A stretch of 14,587 bases of DNA from JAAYAY01 sp964429355 (GTDB lineage Bacteria; Planctomycetota; Planctomycetia; Pirellulales; Thermoguttaceae): assembly GCA_964429355.1 (NCBI GenBank), contig CAYSCH010000246.1:1-14587 (forward strand), read 5' to 3'. The notes beneath the pieces are model-generated. The model had not been told where the DNA came from, searched no databases, and saw only the letters and a list, made by a program, of their open reading frames with translations. Position 1 is the first letter of the stretch. Every line of letters starts with the position of its first letter. Below are positions 1-5,825 of the stretch, one piece after another. The translations under genes and the position numbers were made by a program.

Positions 1-207
1 AGCGCTCTGAGCGACAAGGTCGTAATCGCGTTGGCGAGAAGCCCGTACCTCTCACGACGAAATCTGCGTTTTGAAACCAACGAAGGTCGCATCACCCTCC
101 GCGGCGTTGTCCGGTCCTACTTCCAGAAGCAGATGGCCCAAGAGGCACTCCGAGAAGTGGACGGCATCGAAGAAATCAATAACGAACTGGAAGTAACAGC
201 CAGCTGA
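1..207 (+). CDS. BON-domain protein, 3' end only
   Basis: Frame 1 is open from the first base to TGA at 205-207, giving 68 residues with no start inside the window. The visible part reads as one BON domain: a helix (VVIALARSPYL), a strand pair with the hallmark GRITLRGVV, a helix (QKQMAQEALREVDG), and a closing strand with the terminal EINNELEV. BON domains are known to bind membranes or phospholipids, or to act as small interaction modules in periplasmic proteins; which applies here cannot be told because the N-terminus is outside the window. The gene converges on the STAS gene to the right, with an 11-bp hairpin between them. The domain call is confident; a specific function is not. Confidence 0.8.
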   Translation, partial: SALSDKVVIALARSPYLSRRNLRFETNEGRITLRGVVRSYFQKQMAQEALREVDGIEEINNELEVTAS

Positions 208-249
208 CACCAGCCGCTTTCCGGTCCGATTCGATTCGATTCAACTGCC

Positions 250-296
250 CCCCATAAATTGGGGACCATGACACCTCGTGTCCCGCGAGGTGTCAT
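250..296. terminator. Hairpin pair between convergent genes, possible bidirectional terminator
   Basis: A perfect 11-bp inverted repeat, ATGACACCTCG (268-278) and CGAGGTGTCAT (286-296), encloses a 7-base loop. Just left of it is a small CCCC-ATAAATT-GGGG stem (250-264). It sits 61 bases after the BON stop, and its right arm covers the TGA stop (293-295) of the opposing STAS gene. Neither strand has a clear T-run after the stem, so intrinsic termination is inferred from placement and stem strength only. Confidence 0.45.
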
Positions 297-673
297 CGCG
301 GTTTCATGCATCGCGAGGCCATTACGGCTTCGTTGCGATCGCAGTAGCTGGGAATCTGGTGGTCCAGTCCGTGTCTCTCCAGGACGCTTCGGTTCAGAGG
401 CGACAGTCCACAAACACGCATTACGCCGTCGTGTTCCAGAATTCGCTTCCGCAGAACCAGGAGTTGTCCCAGCAGATAGCTGTGCATGAGCGGCACATCG
501 TCCAACTCGAGCGCCAGCCGATAGATGAAGTGCTGCTGGAGTTGCTCCCATACGAGATCTGCCAATGGCGGATCTTCACCCCGATATCGCTGCGGCACAC
601 GAACCTTGACAAACAGCCAATCGGGTCCCCGATCGACTTCCAATTCCCACTGTCCAGAGGCGGTTGCAGGCAT
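293..673 (-). CDS. STAS-domain protein (anti-sigma-factor-antagonist-like)
   Basis: The open frame extends up to a GTG at 766 (157 aa). I chose the ATG at 673 (126 aa) because the recognisable domain begins there (MPATASGQWELEV) and a purine-rich GGATGGA lies 6-12 bases upstream; ATGs at 736 and 712 remain possible. The pattern is STAS-like: a strand (DWLFVKVRV), a central strand LALELDDVP, then MHSYLLGQLLVLRKRI, matching the region that carries the phosphorylatable serine in SpoIIAA-type proteins (S96 in the longest frame). It is followed by GVMRVCGLSP and a last helix SVLERHGLDHQIP. In such partner-switching systems the protein binds an anti-sigma kinase or phosphatase. No partner gene is adjacent, so the pathway is unknown, and it may simply be a planctomycete orphan STAS protein. 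Confidence 0.7.
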   Translation of the reverse strand: MPATASGQWELEVDRGPDWLFVKVRVPQRYRGEDPPLADLVWEQLQQHFIYRLALELDDVPLMHSYLLGQLLVLRKRILEHDGVMRVCGLSPLNRSVLERHGLDHQIPSYCDRNEAVMASRCMKPR

Positions 674-1081
674 TCCATTCCATCCAGAAAAGAGCAGAGG
701 AGGGGCCTCCATCGCGAGAATACACACTTGCTTCATCTTATCGCATCCCAACTGTCCCGCAACCACCCAAAAGGACGTATTGGCTGAAATTGCATTTCAT
801 CGCCCGTAACGCCGCTAGCATTGCATGCAGGTTTGGTTGGCCACTCCATCACAACGCGGCTGAATAGTATGGGCATTTTTACCCTGCCCAAAGAAGGGAT
901 TCCACCCGGTCGCATGCTGCAATCCACCGCGCCCTTGATCGTAACCCTGCCAACTGCTGTCACTGCTAGCGATCGCTTCCCCTCGCCATTCCTGCAACTG
1001 GCGGGCTTGCGGGGGGAAGAGGGTGCTGGTACTTGGCAAGCCTACAATCAAGACCATCCACCGCGTCGAAAACACCTGCTG
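674..1081. other. Intergenic stretch with no supported gene
   Basis: This stretch lies upstream of the STAS gene and downstream of ruvB, both minus strand. The short open frames here have no recognisable domain and unconvincing composition. It contains a 6-bp hairpin TGGGCA/TGCCCA with a 9-base loop (870-890), a GCGATCGC palindrome (969-976), and a nested stem with outer arms CTTCCCC (976-982) and GGGGAAG (1013-1019) and inner arms CGCCA (984-988) and TGGCG (999-1003). I see no convincing promoter for the STAS gene. Confidence 0.5.
976..1019 (-). terminator. Nested stem-loop downstream of ruvB, possible 3' end element
   Basis: An outer 7-bp stem (CTTCCCC/GGGGAAG) and an inner 5-bp stem (CGCCA/TGGCG) lie about 60-105 bases past the ruvB stop. 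No T-run follows on the minus strand, so it is at best a non-canonical terminator or an mRNA 3'-end stabiliser. Confidence 0.25.
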
Positions 1082-2110
1082 CTACTCGAAAAGTGTCCCT
1101 TGCCCGCTGCTCGCGGCACTCCCCGGATCGATGCCTAGATGCGAGAAACCGGCAGCCGTCAGACGCCGACCGCGAGGCGTGCGAATGACAAGCTCGGAAC
1201 GCAACAAGAACGGTTCCACTTCGTCGATGAGTGTGTCGGGAATCAGATTCATGGTGTGAGCAACCGCCTCGACCCCAACAGGCCCGCCCCCGAACACCCG
1301 AGCAATCGTCCCCAGGTATTTGCGGTCCTGGGGATCCAGTCCAAGCCGGTCAATTCCCAGCATATCCAGGCCGTTTCTGGCCGTTTTCAGGGTGATCGTG
1401 CCGTCCGCCTTGGCCAACGCATAGTCTCGCACCCAACGAAGTCGATTATTCGCCAAACGAGGTGTGCCACGACTGCGAATCGCAATCTCTTCCGCCGCGT
1501 CCGGCGCCGTTTCGACCTGCAATTTGCCTGCGTTTCGCATAATGATCTGAGCAAGCTCTTCGACCGTATAGAAGTCGAGATGTTCGCGCAATTGAAAACG
1601 ATCTCGCAGGGGAGCCGAAATCAGCCCTGTCCGCGTTGTGGCACCGATCAGCGTGAAGGGTTTCAACTGAATATTGAGAGTCCTGGCGTTGACACCTTCA
1701 CCAAGGGTCAGGTCGATCCGAAAATCCTCCATCGCTGGATAGAGAAACTCCTCCACCGCCTTCTGCATTCGATGGATTTCATCAATGAACAGGACCGAAT
1801 TCTCTTCCGCGTTGGTCAGATAGGGAACGAGGTCCTTGGGTGCCTTGAGCGTAGCCCCCGATGCGATCTGGCAGCTCACGCCCAGATCGCGCGGAATGCA
1901 TGTGGCAAATGTGGTTTTTCCCAACCCGGGCGGCCCATCGAACAGAACATGACCCAGAGGTTCATCCCGCTTCGTGGCCGCCTCGACCGCAATTTGAACC
2001 CGCGCGTAGACTTCCCGTTGGCCAACCATTTCGCCCATATGTTGGGGACGAAGGGCTCGGTCCTCGTCGTTCGAAGGCGTTAGCGCTTGCAGGATAGGTT
2101 CGCGTGTCAT
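1082..2110 (-). CDS. ruvB: Holliday junction branch migration ATPase RuvB
   Basis: The 342-aa length is normal for RuvB, the hexameric AAA+ motor that, with RuvA, drives branch migration of Holliday junctions. Visible in order: N-terminal RPQHMGEMVGQ (21-31), Walker A GPPGLGKT (59-66), Walker B LFIDEIH (107-113), the RuvB signature EEFLYPAMEDF (120-130), sensor 1 GATTR (156-160), the arginine-finger region LRDRF (168-172), the sensor 2 stretch RSRGTPRLANN (212-222), GGGPVGVEAVA (274-284), and a C-terminal winged helix ending in RTPRGRRLTAAG. Deviations from the usual consensus include ASGATLKAPKDLVPYLT where TSGP..K.GDLA..LT is common, and LANNRLRWVRDY for IANRLLRRVRDF. The ATG start at 2108-2110 has no close Shine-Dalgarno; an extended -10 lies 49-54 bases upstream. 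It is separated from ruvA by two zinc-ribbon genes. Confidence 0.97.
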   Translation of the reverse strand: MTREPILQALTPSNDEDRALRPQHMGEMVGQREVYARVQIAVEAATKRDEPLGHVLFDGPPGLGKTTFATCIPRDLGVSCQIASGATLKAPKDLVPYLTNAEENSVLFIDEIHRMQKAVEEFLYPAMEDFRIDLTLGEGVNARTLNIQLKPFTLIGATTRTGLISAPLRDRFQLREHLDFYTVEELAQIIMRNAGKLQVETAPDAAEEIAIRSRGTPRLANNRLRWVRDYALAKADGTITLKTARNGLDMLGIDRLGLDPQDRKYLGTIARVFGGGPVGVEAVAHTMNLIPDTLIDEVEPFLLRSELVIRTPRGRRLTAAGFSHLGIDPGSAASSGQGTLFE

Positions 2111-2158
2111 GGACTTGGCAGGGCGGTTTCCTGTGAACGGGTGTTGACTATTCGACGC

Positions 2159-2167
2159 AGTATAGCA
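2159..2167 (-). promoter_or_regulatory. Extended -10 promoter candidate for ruvB
   Basis: On the minus strand the sequence reads TGC-TATACT (TATACT at 2164-2159), an extended -10. The hexamer 17-18 bases further upstream (TCATCG or TTCATC) is a poor -35, as is usual for extended -10 promoters. The predicted start, near 2152, leaves a leader of about 42 bases before the ruvB ATG. This suggests ruvB can be transcribed apart from the zinc-ribbon genes upstream. Confidence 0.45.
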
Positions 2168-2266
2168 GATTTCGGTCTGGTCGATGAAGCCCTGCTTGCA
2201 GGTCGGCGTGGAGCACAGAGTCCCCCGGACATCGATACCGACAGTCCGCCGCGCCGTTTTCAGCTT

Positions 2267-3250
2267 TCAAAGACCGGCGATCGCTCCGATCAAGAGCAGG
2301 AGCAGCAAGCCCCCCAGGCATACGGCGCCCGCAACCAGAAGAACCTTGCTCAGCGACGTGGGGGCTTGGCCCGCTGCTTTGCTAGTCTGGCCGTTCACCA
2401 GGAATCGGTAGAGCTTGTCCTGAAAACGATAGGCCATAATCCAGACGGGTAACAGAACCGGCTCGCTGGACAACGATTCGACCCGAACATTTACATGGAC
2501 GTTCCGCGAGTTTCCCGGGACATACTGCGCATCGACATCCTGTTGAACGCGAGCCTCGATGGCCTGCCGCGCGATAGGACGAGCGTACTTTCGCTGCAAA
2601 GAAAAACGTTCGACGGTCACATTGTCGAGATCGACCTCCTCGGGTGGCACCCCCTGGCCGAGATCGAAGGGTTGAATCGAGGCCGTTTCTCCAGCCGTCA
2701 GGGCACCGCTGGCACCGATCAGCAGCCCGGAGTATTCCTGACAGTGTTCGCCCGAGAGCGGGCACCAATCGGCCCGGGCCCCGCTGGGAGTGTCGCTCGT
2801 ATCGGCCGTCCAATAGGCGTGAACATTCGCCCGGAAGACCCAGTGGGGAACGTAGACCGGCGTCATTTCCACGATCGCAGCTTGGGCGGCCAGATTTCCC
2901 GGCCGCCAGAAACCCCGCCCGAGCCACTCGCGCATTGCCGACTCGGCCTGGCTTCGATCCGACCGAAAAGGAACGACCAGTCGCGGCGACAAAGACTTCT
3001 CATCCTGTTTCTTCTCCAGGTCGTCCGAACCGCAGAAGGGGCAGCGGAGCGACTGGGCCTTGGCGTCGTAACTCATCGAAGCTCCGCAACCGCCGCACTG
3101 AAAATTGCAGGTCGTCTGCCGTGAGGTGTCTCCCCGCGCTTCATCGCGATCCCCGCACTTGGGAGCTTCCGTTCCGCAATTCGCGCAGAACAAGTCTTCC
3201 TCATCCACGAGACTTCCACATACTTCACACTTGGCAACCAGATCAGCCAT
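2267..3250 (-). CDS. Zinc-ribbon protein with C-terminal membrane anchor (paralog 2)
   Basis: This 327-aa protein is a paralog of the product of the next gene upstream. The N-terminus carries two zinc ribbons: C8/C11 with C22/C25, and C52/C55 with C70/C73. A central beta-rich, tryptophan-rich domain follows, with TPVYVPHWVF and WCPLSGEHCQEYS, then the motif LLPVWIMAYRFQDKLYRFL-VNGQTSKAAG, and a C-terminal hydrophobic helix (about 304-327), so the soluble part probably faces the cytoplasm. The LPVW-YR-K-YRFLVNGQT-K pattern recalls bacterial zinc-ribbon proteins often loosely annotated as PriA- or TFIIB-like (B. subtilis YdjG is one I recall), but no helicase domain is present and I assign no function. 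The ATG at 3250 lacks a clear Shine-Dalgarno. The gap to paralog 1 is 113 bp and holds a CAGGCT-TC-AGCCTG palindrome. Confidence 0.85.
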   Translation of the reverse strand: MADLVAKCEVCGSLVDEEDLFCANCGTEAPKCGDRDEARGDTSRQTTCNFQCGGCGASMSYDAKAQSLRCPFCGSDDLEKKQDEKSLSPRLVVPFRSDRSQAESAMREWLGRGFWRPGNLAAQAAIVEMTPVYVPHWVFRANVHAYWTADTSDTPSGARADWCPLSGEHCQEYSGLLIGASGALTAGETASIQPFDLGQGVPPEEVDLDNVTVERFSLQRKYARPIARQAIEARVQQDVDAQYVPGNSRNVHVNVRVESLSSEPVLLPVWIMAYRFQDKLYRFLVNGQTSKAAGQAPTSLSKVLLVAGAVCLGGLLLLLLIGAIAGL

Positions 3251-3284
3251 GAGGGTGTTGTCTTGCGTTCAGGAACTTGGTGTA

Positions 3285-3298
3285 CAGGCTTCAGCCTG
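3285..3298. repeat. CAGGCTTCAGCCTG palindrome between the zinc-ribbon paralogs
   Basis: CAGGCT-TC-AGCCTG is a 6-bp perfect stem with a 2-base loop, in the context GTACAGGCTTCAGCCTGCGG. It resembles short palindromes I remember as dispersed between planctomycete genes, but only one copy lies in this window, so dispersal cannot be shown here. It could also act as a processing or attenuation hairpin between the two genes. Confidence 0.4.
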
Positions 3299-3363
3299 CG
3301 GGACTCGTTTCGGACACAATCTCCAACAGCTGCCGCTCGTGCCAGATCCCCCCGCTACGATCT

Positions 3364-4434
3364 TCACAGCAATCCGACGGCCAGTGCGACCAATGCGACG
3401 ATGGTAACCATGGCCGCCACAACGCCTCCAACCTTCCACCAGGAAACGGGCTTCCTCCCGACTGCCTTGCCGGTCTGGCCGTTCAGCAGGAACTGGTACA
3501 CCTTGCCGCGGTGCCGGTAACTGAGCAGGTAGACCGGCAGAAGGATCAGGTCCGAGTGAATATTGGAAAACTGAGTCTCCACCTGGAGGTTGCGATGGGT
3601 ATCGCCAGGCAGAAACGCAGCCACGTTCTGCTGTTCCTGACGGGCAAACTCGACCCGGCAGGCGTTCTCAGCATCGGCGCATTGGACCGTGTATTCTTCG
3701 TTGGTCCACCCGGCCAGGAAGCGGGGTTCGTAGCGCTTCAGGGCCGCCAGATGATAAGGTTGGATCTGGTTGGCCCAAGCCTGATCGAGACTGTGGCTGC
3801 CGGAAACCAGGTAGAAACTGTAGTACTGATGGTGTCGCCCCGACAACGGCCACCATTCGGTCTCCTGAACCCGCCTCGTCTTGGTGACCGTCTTGCCGTT
3901 CTCCCGCGTCGTGTACGTCTCCGTGCGATACCAGTGTTCGCCGATCGATGCGTTCCAACGGCTCTCGGCGAACATCGAAAACGACCAGAAGGGAAGGTAA
4001 ACACCGGTCATCTTCCCCTCGATCTCTGCCGATTTCAAATCAGACGGGCGAAACCAGTTGTCGCTCTCCAGCCACCGGCGGAACCGCTCCATGGCCTCTT
4101 CGCGCGGAACGGCAAAACCGATCACGAATTCCGGTGCCTGCCGGCCGCTCTGATCGGGCGGGACTTCCACCACGTAGTTCGAATCGCAGAAGGCGCACGT
4201 GTAGCTTCGCTGGTCCGGATCCACCGTCACCTGGGCGCCGCAGCTCTGGCAACGGAAATGCCTGTGCAATGCCGACGTCTCGGCAAGTGCAATCTCCACC
4301 ACCTGCTCGCTGCCGCAATGGACACAGAAGCGATCGTCTTTTTCCACCGGTGCTCCGCAGCACTGACACGGCGAAACGTCCACAATCGGCGTCGCTTCGC
4401 CAAGCGCCGCCGAGGAATCCAGCACTTGCGCCAT
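3364..4434 (-). CDS. Zinc-ribbon protein with C-terminal membrane anchor (paralog 1)
   Basis: I chose the ATG at 4434 (356 aa) rather than the longer frame starting at 4515, because AGGGAG precedes it by eight bases and the upstream residues (rich in C, R and K) do not look coding. Two zinc ribbons are visible: C23/C26 with C37/C40, and C62/C65 with C80/C83. A central domain carries TGVYLPFWSFSMFAESRWNA and WWPLSGRHHQYYSFYLVSGS, then LLPVYLLSYRHRGKVYQFL-LNGQTGKAVG, then a C-terminal transmembrane helix (about 335-356). It shares the order of parts and the key motifs W-PLSG-H-Q-YS, LLPV, YR, K-Y-FL-NGQT-KA-G and P-S--KV with the downstream gene, so the two arose by duplication. It probably sits on the inner face of the cytoplasmic membrane. 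The function is unknown. It follows ruvA by 99 bp. Confidence 0.87.
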   Translation of the reverse strand: MAQVLDSSAALGEATPIVDVSPCQCCGAPVEKDDRFCVHCGSEQVVEIALAETSALHRHFRCQSCGAQVTVDPDQRSYTCAFCDSNYVVEVPPDQSGRQAPEFVIGFAVPREEAMERFRRWLESDNWFRPSDLKSAEIEGKMTGVYLPFWSFSMFAESRWNASIGEHWYRTETYTTRENGKTVTKTRRVQETEWWPLSGRHHQYYSFYLVSGSHSLDQAWANQIQPYHLAALKRYEPRFLAGWTNEEYTVQCADAENACRVEFARQEQQNVAAFLPGDTHRNLQVETQFSNIHSDLILLPVYLLSYRHRGKVYQFLLNGQTGKAVGRKPVSWWKVGGVVAAMVTIVALVALAVGLL

Positions 4435-4468
4435 CCCACTGACTCCCTCTTTCTTACCGCGCACCGCA

Positions 4469-4489
4469 GGACAGCATTGCCTGCTGTCC
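4469..4489. other. 8-bp hairpin in the leader of the zinc-ribbon gene pair
   Basis: GGACAGCA (4469-4476) and TGCTGTCC (4482-4489) form a perfect 8-bp stem with a 5-base loop. It lies 35-55 bases upstream of the paralog 1 start and just downstream of a candidate -10, so a transcript from that promoter would begin with the hairpin. No T-run follows on the minus strand. It may protect the 5' end or be a dispersed palindrome. Confidence 0.4.
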
Positions 4490-4493
4490 ACAC

Positions 4494-4522
4494 AAGTTAC
4501 AGGCCTACCCTGCAAGGGTCAA
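4494..4522 (-). promoter_or_regulatory. Candidate sigma70-type promoter for the zinc-ribbon pair
   Basis: On the minus strand TTGACC (4522-4517) is followed after 17 bases by TAACTT (4499-4494). The -35 matches five of six consensus positions; the -10 matches only three. The predicted start, around 4487, coincides with the 8-bp hairpin. It lies just after the ruvA stop (4534), so the pair could be expressed separately from ruvA. Confidence 0.35.
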
Positions 4523-4533
4523 CAATCCTCGGC

Positions 4534-5160
4534 TCAATCGTCCTGGCTATGCCGATAAATGGCCTCCAGCAGGGCCTGAGTGTCCTTGAACTTCTTCTTG
4601 GAACTGAGCGCCGTGTCGAGCAGGTGCCGGGCGTCGCTCTCGGAATGGCCAAGGGTCAGCAGAACTTCGTAGGTTTCGGAAACAACGTCCGGTTCCACAT
4701 ACCCCTCCGCCTTTTCTTCGCGAGCCACCATCAGAGCAAATTTCGGCACCTTGCGACGCAACTTGGCAATGATCCGGTCTGCGATCGCCGGTCCGATTCC
4801 GGGCATCGACGAAAGTGCCTTGCCGTCCTGGTCCTCAATGGCGGCCGCCACCTCCCGGACCGGGCGGACCATCGCCCGGAGCGCTTTGCGGGCACCCACG
4901 CCGTCAACCGAGCAGAACAGTTCAAAAAACTCGCGTTCCGCCTCCGTCAAGAATCCGATCAACCGGGGGGTAAGCCTCCCCTGCATCGGGTTACCTTCGA
5001 GATACTCGATCGTGTGCAAGCTGACGGGCTTGTTCATCTCGCTCTGCAATTGGCGCCGAGAGAACTCCGGAATCAACACTTCATACTCGAAGGCGTCCAC
5101 CTGAAGCGTAAGGTGATTGTCCTGGAGTCGGACCAATTTGCCGGTAATCTTCGTGATCAA
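4534..5160 (-). CDS. ruvA: Holliday junction DNA-binding protein RuvA
   Basis: RuvA binds four-way junctions as a tetramer and recruits RuvB. The start is TTG at 5160: AGGAAG lies eight to nine bases upstream, and the product then begins MITKITGKLV, matching the usual RuvA N-terminus (MI--I-G-L). Longer frames add 12 residues that do not fit the family. The 208-aa product shows an OB-fold N-domain, the linking stretch GRLTPRLIGFLTEAEREFFE (61-80), two helix-hairpin-helix motifs (VDGVGARKALRAM, 85-97; MPGIGPAIADRIIAKL, 119-134), and a C-terminal RuvB-contact domain (about 160-208; VLLTLGHSESDARHLL). The loop around 52-62, where the acidic pin sits in E. coli RuvA, reads EYLEGNPMQG, so the pin is altered in length or position. 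It lies 137 bp downstream of ruvC. Confidence 0.96.
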   Translation of the reverse strand: MITKITGKLVRLQDNHLTLQVDAFEYEVLIPEFSRRQLQSEMNKPVSLHTIEYLEGNPMQGRLTPRLIGFLTEAEREFFELFCSVDGVGARKALRAMVRPVREVAAAIEDQDGKALSSMPGIGPAIADRIIAKLRRKVPKFALMVAREEKAEGYVEPDVVSETYEVLLTLGHSESDARHLLDTALSSKKKFKDTQALLEAIYRHSQDD

Positions 5161-5297
5161 GGCAGTCTTCCTGATGGTGCTCGTTCGGAGGAACAAAATG
5201 CTGGTTTATTAGGACGCCGAACGTTTGTACTGAGTCTCTGCTCTGGCGAGCCAAGTTACAAGTCCCGGTTTGCCGGGGCGGGCCGCTTTGGGATGAG

Positions 5298-5795
5298 CTA
5301 CCTGGGCGAGTTCTTGAGATAATGGTGGCAGATGGCAACGGCCAGGGCATCGGCAACGTCGGCTGGTTCCGGGAACTTCGCCAGCCCCAGCTCGTGCTGG
5401 ATCGCCCGCTGGACCTGCCCCTTGGAAGCGCGCCCGGAACCGGTGAGGATCTTTTTGACCTGGGTAGCCGAGTAATGACGAATCGGAATCCCGACCTGGG
5501 CCGCCGCCAGACAAATCACGCCCCGAGCGTGCCCCATGAGGATGGCTGTTCGAGGCCGGGCGTAATGGGAATAGAGCTCTTCAATCGCCAGGGCCTCGGG
5601 CGAAAAGGCTTCGATCACCTCCGTGATCCCGCGATGCAACTTGACCAGCCGTCCGCCAATGTCGCCCCTGTCTCCGCCGCGGACGATTCCGGCTTCGCAT
5701 AGAGCGACTCTGCCGCCCGCGGTATCCAATACCCCATAGCCGGTGGTGTTCAGGCCGGGGTCGACCCCGAGAATCCGTCCTTGAGAGCTTGCCAT
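5298..5795 (-). CDS. ruvC: Holliday junction resolvase RuvC
   Basis: The 165-aa length is close to the usual 160-175. RuvC is the RNase H-fold dimeric endonuclease that cuts Holliday junctions symmetrically. The four acidic catalytic residues can be placed: D12 in GVDPGL, E72 in AIEELY, and D146 and D149 in PADVADALAVAICH. The middle helix (ARPRTAILMGHARGVICLAA) and the basic TQVKKILTGSGRASKGQVQR (111-130), where DNA contacts and the conserved K-x-x-TG-G-A-K-Q pattern lie, are intact. The residues after E72 read LYSHYARPRT where E. coli has VFMAKNAD, a variant around the base-stacking Phe region. The ATG at 5795 is preceded by CGGAG four bases upstream. Its start lies 30 bp after the cysS stop, so the two are probably co-transcribed. 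Confidence 0.97.
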   Translation of the reverse strand: MASSQGRILGVDPGLNTTGYGVLDTAGGRVALCEAGIVRGGDRGDIGGRLVKLHRGITEVIEAFSPEALAIEELYSHYARPRTAILMGHARGVICLAAAQVGIPIRHYSATQVKKILTGSGRASKGQVQRAIQHELGLAKFPEPADVADALAVAICHHYLKNSPR

Positions 5796-5825
5796 ACCGC
5801 TCCGAGCTACTTCCGCCGCCAGTCG

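Noticed and set aside
815..1075. A small open frame (86 codons, minus strand) in the gap next to ruvB
   Set aside because: It has no domain, no ribosome site and no compositional support, and it overlaps other equally weak frames.
3277..5322. A 681-codon open frame on the plus strand across ruvA and a zinc-ribbon gene
   Set aside because: It is antisense to two well-supported genes, has no recognisable domain, and is explained by GC-rich codon bias leaving the opposite strand open.
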